DNA from: Solea solea
Taxonomy: Eukaryota > Chordata > Actinopteri > Pleuronectiformes > Soleidae
DNA length: 64,000 bases
Assembly (NCBI RefSeq): GCF_958295425.1
Contig: NC_081145.1
Location: 19,824,465-19,888,464, forward strand
Direction: 5' to 3'
In this document: one piece after another, positions 12,788 to 25,186 of the stretch
How the letters are laid out: each line of letters starts with the position of its first letter
Position numbering within the stretch: the stretch's first letter is position 1
Notes under the pieces: generated by a model
Databases searched by the model: none
Told to the model about the DNA's origin: nothing
Seen by the model: only the letters and a program-made list of their open reading frames with translations
Position numbers and translations under genes: made by a program

Positions 12788-12834
12788 TGTTTGTGCAAGC
12801 CAAAATCTAGAATGATGTCAAATATATGGTTCAT

Positions 12835-15681
12835 TTACTCAAACAAAACCTTATAGGAGACCATGTTGGAGTCACAGTAGGCATGTAGCATCTGGTCCAC
12901 AGGGCTGTAGTTCAGCGAATAAATGTTGGGAGACATTTTCTTGATGAAGATTCCAACGTCGAACTTCTCAACCCCTGTCACGGTGTCAAAGGAATAGAAG
13001 ATCTCTTCCGTTTCTTTGTCTACGTACCGTGTAGCGTAGAGCACGCCGCAGGCCATGAAAGTGTTGGTCACACCCATCTTGTAGAGAGAGGTGCGCCAGG
13101 TTTGGCCGAGTGTCGGCTCCTCCCCGTCGTCCACCTTTGACAACACGAGGTTGCCAAAGTCCTGTGTGGTGGTGTAGATCACCCACACGCCCGACTCGTC
13201 TGTTGCCAGGTCCAGGTCGGTGAAGGGGTAGCATTCATCAATTTGGCAGAAGTTTGATTTTGAGTTAAATCTGATGAAAGAGACACAATAAAAGGATATT
13301 GGGTGAGTTATCTTTATATGTTGGAGTACATGCTGTGTTAATGTATGTTTAGTGTAAAATTCAAGTATTTTTTTCTACTTATCAATTATTGTATTCTGGT
13401 GTGATGTTTAATGCTAACCTTATGTATGCATTGTAAATAAAAGCTATTTTATACTTTATAATTAAACACTAAGTACAATATTTTACAGAACAATTGGTCA
13501 ACATTTGGACATAGTTGCTCTGTTATCAGCAAAACATCAGCTCTGTCCAGCAATGATTGAACTGAAAGGCAAAAATAAGCAGTGCACCTGGTGCCTTTGG
13601 GCAGTTGTAAGCTGGTCACCGCTTTACTGGTGAGGTTGAATCGACATACAGCGTCTCTGTTGTAACAGTTGTAGTACAACGCTCCTCCATACAGAACAAT
13701 ATTTGGCCCCTGGATGGTGTTGGTGGTCGGGTTGGAAGAATGAATCAAGATATTTCCTGGAAAAAGAGGAAACAAGAGTTGTTTTCCAATCAGTGTCACA
13801 ACTTGTGCTCTTGTTTCTGTCGTTGAAAAGATGCAGGGGTCAATTGAAAGTCTTTGCACAATGTTTTTTACACCCTTAATTTATTTACTAATTTAGGAAT
13901 CAGTGATACCTAATGGTGAGACTGCAGAACATGGTGGTGCAAAGCAAAGCTATTGTATATACAACAGGCTTATTCTAAGTTTACAAAGAACAATATTTTT
14001 TTTTTATTTAAAAGTGATTGTACGCATACAAACAATTAGTTATGGCAGTATATTACATTTCTGTAACATCAAACAATGTAACCAAAGTTACACTGGAACT
14101 TTCAATCAAGGCCCTGTCAATTAAAAGACTCCACTGGACTGAAATGTCGTACATTTTCGTATTTTCTTACCTGGGACACTCACCCCAACGATGAGAGAGC
14201 TCAGGCTGGAGTAGAGACGGACGTAGTTGGAGTGTTTGTTGCCGGAGGTCAACATGACCAGCCAGTACCACTTCTCTTTCCCCACCTCCGGTTTGGGATC
14301 CCGACCCCAAGCTCCATACTTGTAGGAGCCAGGATACTCTCCTGCTGTGTTCACTCTGGGCCCAGTGATGTTCACAAACTCACCATGTGGACAGTTACCT
14401 GAATGGAATTTGTGCTTATATGATTATGTGGTATTACCTGAAGTACAATACTAGAAAGAAGAAGAAAAGCAGTTTATGTTATGTATAAAGAGAAATTCTT
14501 ACACAACCTTTTTTTTGTGGTTGTTTTCACTGACGGTAAAACAAAATTAAAATCAAATCTTAACATGCTTCAGTGTTAAGATTGAAGCCTTTTTCACCTA
14601 AAAAGTGGATCATTAACAGTCTGAACAATTGTGTTCCGTCACAGAAAAGATGCTCACTATTACTTATGTGCATCACTTCGATGTGATTTTGAGACTCACC
14701 CTGTTGAGGCTGAGTGGGTTGAATAACGGGGTGAATTTCATTTTTGCACTTGTCCAGATCTCTCCGCAGGCGCTGGTTGGACTGTTGTTTCTTCACCACC
14801 TGCATAGTGTCGTACAGTTCCAGGGCCCCCATCTCAGCTTTCAAGTCCTCCAGCTGAGAGACAACAAAACAACAACAATATTTTTCTGTCCACTGAAGAA
14901 ACACACACACAAAAATATGTAAATTACACTGACACACAGGCTTATTCAACCCGCTCATAACACCAACACAAACACAGGCTGACTGGAAATCAAACCACTG
15001 ACCTTCTGGTTAGTGAACAGTGTGCTTTACCTCTTAACCTCTTGGTCAGAAATGTACCTGTTTAGCTGTGGCACTGGTGAGTTGTTGGTGTCCCACGGTG
15101 GTGCTGTTGAGCTTGTCAATGAGCTGATTGATATCCTTCATTTCGTTCTCGATCACTTGCAGGCTGAGAACTCCATAAATGCCTCCGTCATCCTCCTTCG
15201 TCAGCATTGACACATCCTCCAGCAGCTGAGGCAGACGTCTGTCCAAGCCCAGCAGCAGACTGTCCAGCTCCAGAGACTGCATCAAGGAAGGGAAGGCTCC
15301 ATTAGCATGACTGCACACTAGTCTAGTCTGAGTCAGATTTACACCTAACAAGGGAGGACCAGTTCTCCAAATAACATGACTTATTACCTTCTCTTTGGTG
15401 ATCTTGCCGTTGCATTCTGACGCATCACTCTCCACTCTGCTGAGTTTGTCATGAGGGAACAGCTTCTGAGAGTTAATCAACTCACACGAACACCGAGCTG
15501 ATGAAGCTGTCTGAAAACAAGAATATTAAACACTGAATACCAAATGTGAATGCACAGTATCAACATTTCACATGGGCAATGTCAGGTACTCAAAGGATAA
15601 ATGATACTTGTAATGACTGTGTTTTCTTACCTGCAGGGAAACGGTGAGCAGAGCCCACAGTGGAACAATCACATACAGCAT
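12835..15681 (-). CDS. olfm4: Olfactomedin-4-like secreted glycoprotein (paralogue A)
   Basis: Seven exons on the minus strand join in frame: 15681-15631, 15510-15388, 15276-15058, 14853-14700, 14398-14171, 13756-13588, 13270-12835. They give 459 residues, somewhat shorter than human OLFM4 (510). The chosen start gives a clean signal peptide, MLYVIVPLWALLTVSLQ; an in-frame upstream Met at 15753 would put polar residues ahead of it and is less likely. Residues about 18-180 are polar and helical, with leucine spacing suited to a coiled coil, as in the oligomerising region of olfactomedins. The olfactomedin domain runs from about residue 183 to the end, with GAWGRDPKP, KWYWLV, LYGGALYYNCY, DLDLATDESGVWVIY and GVLYATRYVD. 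N-glycosylation sequons include NITG, NSTT and NLTS. The domain is cut by two introns (phases 1 and 2) absent from the neighbouring paralogue. A secreted, mucus- or matrix-associated role is inferred from the family. Confidence 0.93.
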
Positions 15682-15976
15682 CGTGGTGGGGCGAAAGACA
15701 GCGGCTCGACTGAGCACGGATTGAATTTGACTGCAGTCTGTGAACGATCCCACAACTTCTGCATGTGAGGGACTGTGCTTGATTTGAACGTGTGATGAGT
15801 CACAGTGCCTTGCTTCCTTCTTGCGGTTTGGATTTTAAAAACAGTATTGTGTAACCTAATGAAGGGAAAAGTACTCAATTTGAAAGAAGAACAAGTTCAC
15901 GCCATTTAACATCTAAAGAAGAAGTTACTCACAATAAATTCAACAGAATTAATATTATCAAATGTATCCTTTAAAG

Positions 15977-16444
15977 CAGGGGTGTCTAACTCAAATGACC
16001 TATGGGCCAATGAGCATATAGTCTGGTCAAGCAGGGGCCGACATAGAGGAAAAAAAGTGGAAAAAACAACTATTTAGTAGCTGGTGGGCAATATAAGATT
16101 ATTCATTATGATATTAGACAGAATTGCAGAAGTGCTTGTTTTGATATAAAATGATTCACAATAAAAACATATTTATGATGCACAAAAAAGGACAATTAAA
16201 TTGAAAATTTAGCAAATAATGACGAGGATAATTGCGATTAAATACAGCTTAAATATATGTAATTTCATGTTGAGTGTAGTACATTTAATAAAGCAATGAT
16301 TACATTGCTTATTACTATTATACTATTATACATTTAGTCTTATATTCTGTCTCTATTCCATCACCTTGCACAGTGGTGGGCGGGCTGCATGAAATCGATT
16401 GGAGGGCCACATGTGGCCCCCGGGCCACCAGTTTGACACATGTG
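15977..16444. mobile_element. hAT-type non-autonomous transposon (468 bp)
   Basis: Starts CAGGGGTGTCTAACTC and ends CAGTTTGACACATGTG, imperfect terminal inverted repeats. It is flanked by CTTTAAAG (15969-15976) and CTTTAATG (16445-16452), an 8-bp target duplication with one mismatch. The GGCCACATGTGGCCC segment near the right end is typical of a very common fish hAT family. A decayed relative of the same right end is visible at about 23498-23554. Confidence 0.88.
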
Positions 16445-16491
16445 CTTTAATGTATAAGTTGTGTACATCAGTTTAATCTATGGTGCAGAAT

Positions 16492-16535
16492 AGGGGTCAC
16501 CAACCTTTTTGAGACTGAGATAATGGAGGGCTACC
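16492..16535. repeat. Fragment of a second hAT-like repeat
   Basis: AGGGGTCACCAACCTTTTTG followed by AGACTGAGA recalls the 5' end of another abundant fish hAT-like family. No matching right end was found, so it is probably truncated. Confidence 0.4.
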
Positions 16536-18014
16536 ATATTAACATTTTATGCAATTTTCCATTCAAATGATGAATATTATGCAGTATTTACAGTATGTGT
16601 GTAAATGTTCAGTGCAAAGCAAAAAGATTGATAGATAAGATAGCTTACATTAAAAAAGGATGTGCGCAAGGGGAGTGTGTACACATTTGCAATTTAAGGG
16701 GTATGAAAGTAAATAAAAACGTGTCTGATCTTTAATAGATACTATTATAGATCTTTATAGATCTTCTATATTTACTGAAACATCTAACAACCGAACTGAT
16801 TTAAATTTATTTTGGTTTGCAAATCCCTGTGGTCAGTGCAACATGCTGACAGGAAAGAAACTTTTAAGAAATATGTCCCCTTGGTTTGTTAATTTAGGAT
16901 TGCATGCCAAAAAGTATTGAGTAAGTGGAAGTGACTAGTGACAGAATAGTTCTCAAAAGGAAATTCCACATCTTAAGATGTTGGAAATTAATACATTGTG
17001 AAATTCTGAGGTTTGTTGTTTTTGCCTGAAGAGACAAATCATGTTTCCTTTTACATGACATTCGATGTGCCAACTTAGCTCTTTTAATGGTAACTTAAGT
17101 AAATGCAGAAATGTTGTGTCCTGAGACCATATCAGACTTTAACTATCCATGATAGACCTGCAGATGGGTTGGATGCAAAGAGGTTGTGAGCTTTTGATTC
17201 CATGTCCTGTAACAGTTGTGGAATCTGTTAACATGACAGATAAGCAACAAAAGAGATGTACCAATGCAAACTTAGACTTTATTCTTTTAACTCTAACAAC
17301 AACCTTAACTCCAACACAAATTGTGTAAATTCAAAGTTGGAATTTAAAGTTGCTAAGTTGCTTTACCTATCTTTTTCTTTAACAAAAAAAATGAAAGGTA
17401 ATGTAATTACGGACCAATAAATAGAAGTGCCAGATACCTATTTTTGAATGGATTACTACAATTATGATTGTTTTGGTGACTCTTGCCCCTGTGGTTGGTC
17501 AATTAAAATCAGAGTCAAAAATGTTTCATTAATCCCTTGCTTAAATATAAATCAATTATCAATCACTTGTCATTTTACAAACTACTTATTCATGCCTTAA
17601 AACTGTTGTGTGCAACTTTTAAATATGCACAAATGTCAGTCACCTGTAAACCGTTGCCAGATGACTTTGTTGATTAACTCCATCAGCTCCACACAAACAC
17701 AACTCTCTCTGTATCTCTCAGTAGCAGTGTTAAGATCATGTGTTGCACAGCATCAGTCCTATACCACACACAGGAAGTGATTACTTTTATTAGGAACAGA
17801 AACACGTGGCAATAAAACAAAGAAGTGCCCATTCAAAGTTTTACTTTTGAATGTGACTGCTCAAAAAACCTGGTCGTTTGACAGTAGTTTGACAGGATAA
17901 AGGTTTTTTAGTCCCACCCGCCACTGCACTGCCATTGTATACATGCAAACGCTCCCTCAGTCAGGTCTGATAGTATTGCTTGACAGAGCCTGTTTTCAGA
18001 TGGAGAACGCGGCG

Positions 18015-18045
18015 TGTACACGTAACACATAATGTTACGTGTACA
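18015..18045. promoter_or_regulatory. Perfect 13-bp inverted repeat with 5-nt loop upstream of olfm4-like gene B
   Basis: TGTACACGTAACA and TGTTACGTGTACA pair perfectly around the loop CATAA. Each arm carries an ACGTG or CACGT core like those bound by bHLH-PAS or bZIP factors. It lies about 530 bp upstream of the plus-strand start codon. Function is not shown. Confidence 0.6.
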
Positions 18046-18571
18046 TGTTATCGTTTCTGTTCATGAAGACTAATTAGAGGCAGAATTATGACATCAACAA
18101 CACTAGACATCACCAAAGGTTATGCACTGCATGCAGCTTTAAGGACGAAAACTCAAGTATTTCAGTTTTATATTGCAATTTGTCGCACCCCCTAATTATG
18201 TGCACCAGTGTTCAGCCTCACTTGTAATAACCCAGAGATGATCACTAAATTACTAATATTACTATCAAATCCTGCCGTATTATTTATATCCAGTAACTTA
18301 CAAAATCAGTTGTTAAGCTTTGTAAAAGAGGAACTGACTCTGGGGAGATCCGAAAGGGGAAATAACCATTGCACAAAAAGGGCTGAGGGTTAATGGTTGG
18401 GAAACTTTTTTTGTGAAACAATTTTTATATCCACATTCAGGATTTTGAGGCAGTGTCAGCAAAAGGTGTGTAGTTGTGATTGCATGTAAGAGAAAGAAGA
18501 AGATCGCCGGTCTTTACAGAACAAACAGCTTCTGTTCTGTCCATCTTGTCATCATTTCTCCAGCTCTAAAC

Positions 18572-20853
18572 ATGATGCTGCTGCTGCTGCTGTCCCTCGT
18601 GCTGCTGTCACTCACCGTGAGTTATCAATACATCGAGTTTGTCCTTTTGTCTTTGTTGTTTTTGTTTGGCTGTTTTTGTTGTTGCATTTATTTATATCAT
18701 ATTATATTAATATTCTTCTTTTTTATTATGTCGAGTGCAGGATGATGGCCAGGCTCTGCAGGTGTGGGGTAATAGAGAAAATGGCTCATGCCTGTGTGAG
18801 GTAAACCCCAACCTGTGGGTGTTCCCTGCTGCCAAGTATGAGGTTGCACTGCAGACTGTTCTAACATGTGAAGGATCTTTGGACAAGCTGCAAGAGCAGG
18901 TAAAAGATCTGACCGTCATTTTACTCTGCTGTGCTGTCATTAGATCATTTTCACAAGATTCCGCCTTCAGTATAGAACTGAGTGTAACGTTACATTTCTA
19001 TTCCTCTTAACATGGTTTCCTTGCAGGTCAATTTGTCCCTTCAGCGTCTCCCTCAGGTCAAGGCTCTGATTCACAATGTGAGTGGTCAGCTGGAACCTTT
19101 CCAGTACCTGCACTACCAGGGCCTGTACTCAGACTTGTCTCTGCGTCTGCTGGGACAGGAGCTCAGCCAGCTGGAGACAGACGTCAGTGCCATCCACAGC
19201 CAGCTGAACAGCGCCGAAACACAAAAACTCTCTAAAGAGGTACTGCAAAGAAGAAGACATAGCATACAGCAAAGAAGAATGCTGAATTATGTTGATTAGC
19301 AGGGAAAACACATGCACAAGAGAACATGCAGAACAATAACTGACTACTACATACTGTCTGGTTTGTGTGTGTTAGGTGAGTAAACTGAGTGTCAAGGTGC
19401 GAAGGATGACAACGACAGACACAGTTAACATGAAATCTGTGAAAGAGAAACTGCGCAACCTGAAGAACACCGCCGAGTCCTGCAAGTCCATCCCCAAAGA
19501 TTTCAGCGGTAAGTGTGAGTGTGTGTTGGTGCGATTGTGTTATATGCAGCAAATGTCGATTGCCTCGGTCCTAGAGCTGAGAGAGGCAAATCTCAAAGAC
19601 AAACTTTTCTTTGAGATTTATAGCTCCCTGTGCCACTAATTGTACTGTAACTTCAAAATCACACTGCATGTTTTCTGTGGCTTTTAGAACGCTACAATCC
19701 TGTGAATATAGGGAGTGACAACTGGAGAGTTCTGCTATCTTAGGCAAAGTCTCAACACCACAAACTCAACTGAACCGGAATTTTTTATTTTTTACAAATG
19801 GTTTGACTTGTTTATGAAAGCAGAAGAGAGTTTGTGATTTCAGATAAGAGAAGTATTACATTCTTCTTTTCATTACTGCTCAAAAGAGTGTCAGTGTATT
19901 ATCACTAAAGCAACTTCAGTTTCAATTTCAGTTTTAAGAGTCTATCTAGACATTTATGTACTTACTTACTTATTTCAGACATTTCTCATCTCTGTCTGTT
20001 TCCAGGCCAAGGTAGTTACTGCTACAAGGGTCTGCTCTCCAATGTCAGCAGTCCTGTCATGACCAAGATAAGTCCCTATGGTAAGTCCTACATCTCGGGC
20101 TCATGGGGCAAACAGGCCCAGAGGGACAGCGAGGAGTACACGACCAGCTATTGGGTCCAACCTCTGGTCAGCACCCACATCTGGGGAAATACTCTCCGCA
20201 CCTACAAAGACTACGACGACTTCATGGCCTCTGCCAACCACAAAGATTTTACCTTTGCTCCATCGCACACCCATGCCAACTCTATTGAGGGTCCCAGTGG
20301 TGTCCTATACGGTGAAGGCTTCTACTACAACTGCTACCGTTCTCCGGATGTGTGCCGCTACGATCTGAAAACCAGTCATGTCAAACGGGTAAGACTTCCA
20401 GGCACCGAAGTGGGTTTCAACAATAAGTTCCCTTACTGTTACTATGAGTGCCGTGCCAACAGTGATATAGACATAGGAGTAGACGAGAAAGGACTATGGG
20501 CCATCTATGCCACTGTTGGTAACCATGGTAATCTAGTGGTGAGCGGGCTAGAGTGGGACAGTGAAAGCGAAACACTCAATGTCACACAGACGTGGGAGAC
20601 GAGACTATTCAAGAAGGCGGCGAGCAATGCTTTCATGGTGTGTGGTGTGCTGTATGCCACTCGGTATGTGGACTTATACCGTGAGGAGGTTTTCTATGCC
20701 TTTGACACAGCAACAGGCAAAGAGGATAACTCACTAGCACTGCCACTGGAGAAGGTCGCTAAAGGAATGGCCAGTCTGAGTTACAACCCCACCAACAGGC
20801 AGCTCTACATGTACAACGATGGGTATCTGCTGGCATATGATGCCCAATTCTGA
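18572..20853 (+). CDS. olfm4: Olfactomedin-4-like secreted glycoprotein (paralogue B)
   Basis: Five exons join in frame: 18572-18616, 18741-18899, 19027-19239, 19376-19508, 20006-20853, coding 465 residues. The start is the first of two adjacent ATGs, giving the signal peptide MMLLLLLSLVLLSLT; an in-frame ATG at 18476 would add about 32 mostly basic and polar residues and is less likely. Residues about 16-183 form the helical N-terminal part (Cys pairs such as CLCE, leucine-rich heptads). The olfactomedin domain starts near QGSYCYKGLLSNV (about residue 185) and sits in a single last exon. Signatures are LYGEGFYYNCY, VCRYDLKT, DIGVDEKGLWAIY and GVLYATRYVDLY. NVTQTW is a likely glycosylation site. 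The first four introns have the same phases (0, 0, 0, 1) as in the minus-strand neighbour, so the two are duplicates. The role is inferred from the family: a secreted oligomeric glycoprotein of epithelia or neutrophils. Confidence 0.94.
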
Positions 20854-21083
20854 TCTGAGGCCGCTGTGCTGTGCCGCGTGGCTGTGTCCCCCTGTTAGCC
20901 ACGTTTCTATGACACACGGAAATTGCTAAGCAGAAAACAATCAAGAAAGTAAACAACAGTAACATGGATTAACCAATGTTACCAATGTCTACTGGAAAAA
21001 AGCTTAATCATGCATTGTGCATAGCTTACACATAATGTTACAGATGTTTCCAATGTATAATGATAATATGTAATGATATGAAA

Positions 21084-21089
21084 AATAAA
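21084..21089 (+). terminator. Polyadenylation signal AATAAA of olfm4-like gene B
   Basis: Canonical AATAAA about 230 bases after the stop codon, followed by a T-rich stretch. This fits a compact 3' UTR. Confidence 0.7.
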
Positions 21090-21789
21090 ATCAACTTTGC
21101 ACTTGAAATGGTTCTTTATTTTCCCACATTTTAAAATTTGCGTAATGGTGGGTGGTAAATGGGATGCTGAAATCCATTCAAAGGGGATTTAAAGTGTATA
21201 GCAACATGAACGCACATTATAAACAATATACACAACTATATATTTAAGCAAAGTGATGACTTTACCAGTTCAACATCAACCACCATGTTCTTAATTGTAC
21301 AGTAATATATGAACAGAAATCATGTGATTACATGATTATTATAATAATGATGATATTATTATAATAATAATAACTTTAACAACAACAACTTTACTACTAT
21401 TAATTGATCACTTACTACCTTTGTACACACAGCCCGTCAACAAACTGTTAAGCAAGGTTTGTCATAAGATACACTTTACACACACAGTGCATCATCATTT
21501 GTGGATTAACTTTAAACGTTAAAGTGAAACATTCCAATTTCCTCCACCAGAGGGAGTAACAACGGATCATAAAGTCCACTCTATTTGGCTTCATTTTTTA
21601 TGATAGAGTAAACGTACCACAATTCTGTCCTAGAAGAGTTTGTAGCTGTTGTTCCCACACTGAAACAGGTGTTCAGACTATGCTGAAGTGTGTACAGGAG
21701 TAGCCTACACTTACTGTAAGAAGGCAGGAAAGCAGCTTGCAGTATTACTGGTGCACAGCAGGGGGCGGTGCGTTCTCACACTGAAGTCT

Positions 21790-21802
21790 GGGGGGGGGGG
21801 GG
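21790..21802. repeat. G13 homopolymer run
   Basis: An uninterrupted run of about 13 G bases follows GAAGTCT. It could form a quadruplex and is error-prone in sequencing. Confidence 0.9.
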
Positions 21803-21916
21803 CCAGATGTTTCTGCTGCTGTGGCCTGGTTTCCAGTTCCTGGCTGGCTGCCTCCCAGACACACCCAAAGCCCCGCTCACATAATGACAGACCTGCCGCC
21901 CTGCAGATTTACAGAA

Positions 21917-21948
21917 GCCAAACGGCAGTCAGTGAGCTGCCGTTTGGC
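21917..21948. other. Perfect 12-bp hairpin
   Basis: GCCAAACGGCAG and CTGCCGTTTGGC pair perfectly around the 8-nt loop TCAGTGAG. No flanking duplication or T-run identifies it as a known element. Confidence 0.7.
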
Positions 21949-23497
21949 CAAAACTTAATGGCCTGCTCTTTACAGAATGTGGTCATGCTAAATTTTATGT
22001 TTCTCTACAGGCTGGGGAGGATCTACATGTTCTGTAATGATATATTGGGATCCTGTAACATTTTGGTAACCTTTAGAAGTACTTTCATCTTCAAAATATT
22101 CTCTTCCATCATGTTGAAACTGTACTGTAACATTGTTATACAAGAACAAGGCAGAACATAAGGAGAAGGGTCCTAAACTGTGACATGATACAGTAATCCA
22201 CCTTTTCTTATGTAATCAAAATAATCTCTGCTGTGGGCATTTTCCTGTATCTACGACCCAGGTGTCATTTTGTCCTGAGCAGCTAACTTGAGTGGTCATG
22301 TGACGTTACAAGCAGGGATTAGTTGCACACCTCTTACGTCAGGTGCAACTCTTGACTCGCATATGTATGACAGCTAAATCCCAGTGTGTGTGCATGTGTG
22401 CGTGTGTGTGTGTCCACATCAATGCTCCACTATGTAATCTGCAAAACTTTTCTCTTTTTTTCAGATGAACTTAGTGACTTCATGTGCAGCTTGTCTAGTA
22501 CATCCTACATCAACAAACAGGGTGTGAACCAGAGGTCTTTTAGCTAATACTGGTATATATATATATTTATATAGTAAACTATATAGTCTAGACTAGAATG
22601 TCAAATAAGGTAATACGTAATTACTGGCTTTATCCAGTTGTCACATTTATATTACTGCCCTAGAGCCAGATCTGATAAAACCATACCATCTACTGCAGAG
22701 TCATTTTCCCAGTAGTGAATTCATTTTCTTTACAGTTAAAGGTGAGATGTTAGCTGGAGGGTGTGTGTTTTTTTTTATTGTGGAAAGAAGGCTTTTAATT
22801 CAAGGCCAGACACCGCTTCCACCAAAATAATTTAAAGTGATTCTTCACCACACTTCACACTCTCACATCTTTGTAGTTTGTCCTTTTATATGAGCAGGTT
22901 TTGCTTGGATGAGGAAACTTCAATGGGGAATTCGAGAAAAAGTTAGAAATTAGGCTCTTACCAGTTCAGACATCACTCTGTTAAAATGCATGTTCACTAA
23001 GTGATATGGATGAGGCCATAGTGACCTTTTTAAGTACATCCTCATGGTTATTGCCAGGAAGTCCATCCCTTTTAGTGTGTGTCAGTGCAGGATCATACCA
23101 TGATGACACCCTGACAGCTTACGTTTAAACATCATCACTCCATCAATATGTAATGCTCACTTTAAAGAGTCCATCTAATACACACAGCCATTATCACTCA
23201 CTGCCGGTATCAGGTTCAAAATGAATATCACTAATGACTGACATCACCTGACCTGCATCAGCCCATGTTTCTCAAAGCTGCACCAGAGTGGGTTTCACAG
23301 GAGACATCTGGACAAATGGACTTTTCAAACTGTCTGTGCAACTTGTTTGGTTCAAAGCAGCAAATCTCAAGAAACACAGGCCAGTATTTTCATAACATTG
23401 TTCAGTGAAGTCAGTGTAATTTTTTATTTTTTTTTTAAATGTAGTATTTCACATTATTATTATTATTATTATAAGAAATGTTCACAGATTCATCCTG

Positions 23498-23554
23498 TGG
23501 GCCGGATTGGATCGTCCAGTTCTGGCCTGCGAGCCGTATGTTTGACACTCCTGC
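23498..23554. repeat. Remnant of hAT right end
   Basis: GGGCCGGATTGGA, GGCCTGCGAGCCGTATG and TTTGACACTCCTG match the right-end pattern of the element at 15977-16444. The left end is not recognisable. Confidence 0.6.
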
Positions 23555-23751
23555 ATTATACAGTTGTGGCCATATTATGGATTTGTCCTTTTGTCAAATA
23601 TGAAATAGTCCACAGCTACAGGCTGAAGAAAATCACAGCTACTGCACACATGTGTTTCACATTAGTCATAACAGTCAACCTAAGGCATCGTTAAAACATG
23701 GCACATTAGTTATAATGGCCTACAACAGTGCTTTCAGACCATGGTTGGAGT

Positions 23752-23752
23752 G

Positions 23753-23799
<47 letters not shown>
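23752..23799. repeat. (CA)n-(TA)n microsatellite
   Basis: A short CA run passes into about 19 TA units. Confidence 0.95.
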
Positions 23800-23803
<4 letters not shown>

Positions 23804-23940
23804 TGTAGATACATTATGGGCTTCATAATACTAAATGCCTCACACACACAATGTCCCAGTCTTACCACATTCAGCGGGTCGATTCCACGCTACAGTATGG
23901 TACACTTCATATGTTTCTGGAGCTTTACACCCTCCATCGT

Positions 23941-23967
23941 CCCTCCTCCTCCTCCTCCTCCTCCTCC
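23941..23967. repeat. (CCT)n microsatellite
   Basis: Eight or nine CCT/TCC units. In one frame it reads as a proline run, but no coding context supports it. Confidence 0.9.
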
Positions 23968-24269
23968 ATCAGCATTAGTGCCCCGGCTCTGCCTGTATTC
24001 TCTAATCTGCACATTCAGTCAGCAGCACTGACACAACTGATGATTACAGAAAACACTTAATACCCTCACTGTTACTTAGTCGTCAGCCAAAACACAATTG
24101 TCCCTAACAGTGAAAGTTTTAACTATACAAAACATTGTATTATTATTAAAAACATGCAAACAGTGCAGCCGGAGAAACATAGAAATGTACAGGACAACAA
24201 GTCTATGCGGGGTTAATAGGATTATAGAAGTGCTATAATCAGATGTTTATCATGGGTATGTGTGTGTGT

Positions 24270-24415
24270 GTGTGTCCTTGGTATTCCTTATGTTGTGGGG
24301 ACCGAAATCTGTTTCCACAGTCACATTATAGGGACAAATTTCAAATCCCCATAACATAAATGATTGCATTTTAAGGTGAAGACATGTTTTAGGCTTAGTT
24401 AGGGTCATGCCATTT
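24270..24415. repeat. Fish interspersed repeat with GTGGGGACC motif
   Basis: TTGTGGGGACC, TATAGGGACAAA and GGCTTAGTTAGGGT recall a widespread fish repeat. A similar stretch in the other orientation is at about 32545-32700. The family name was not verified. Confidence 0.4.
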
Positions 24416-25145
24416 ATTCCCTGTGTGTGTGTGTGTGTGTCAGACCTTGGCAGGTGCTACGACTGTCACTCTCGTTTAAATATTAACAAATGTATTTATG
24501 TTTTCATGCCAGTTAACATGGAGTCCAGTTATACTAGCATTACATACAACATCCATACGCCAGTATGTAGAACCAATACTGTATCTTAGCGCCTAGAAAA
24601 CATTTCCAAGGACACGCTATAGGGTCCTTTGAAATTCAGTTAATCCTTATATATTATAGACTATTCTGTGGTGTGAGTGCACCATTAATGTTGCAGACAT
24701 TGTGGCATTACTTGAATTAATTCTATCTTTCAGTAAAGCCAACTGAAAGAAAGGCAGCGACCAATTATCTGCCCCAATTGATGAATAACTAATAGAAAAA
24801 TAACAGAAAATAAAGAATAAACTCTGACACTCACTGACTGTTACAGTGCTCATAGACCTCCTGAAGGATTGTGTTATCATGGTTTCCTTGTCTATGTTAC
24901 ATGCACAATCTTCAGCTGCACTCACTGTAATGTGCAGTGAAGCTTAATTCCAAATACAAATATTTCTCTTCTCTTCCTGTGGGGTTTTACACTGTGCCTC
25001 AGTCAAATGGCTGTTCGCCCAATACAACCTCCAAGATTTATTTGCTTACCTGTGTGGAAGAAATCTCACAGCAGCATCTGCACTGGAGCCAAAGATATGA
25101 TCCAAATATTTCCATTCACTTTTGTTTTACTTGTCAAGTGCCATT

Positions 25146-25148
<3 letters not shown>

Positions 25149-25186
<38 letters not shown>
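25149..25186. repeat. (ATT)n microsatellite
   Basis: About 12 uninterrupted ATT units. Confidence 0.95.

Larger units (their letters stand above)
15682..18571. other. Bidirectional intergenic region between two divergent olfm4-like genes
   Basis: About 2.9 kb separates the start codons, so both promoters should lie here. It holds a complete hAT element (15977-16444), a fragment of another repeat near 16492, and a 31-base hairpin at 18015-18045. No coding sequence is supported. Confidence 0.7.
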
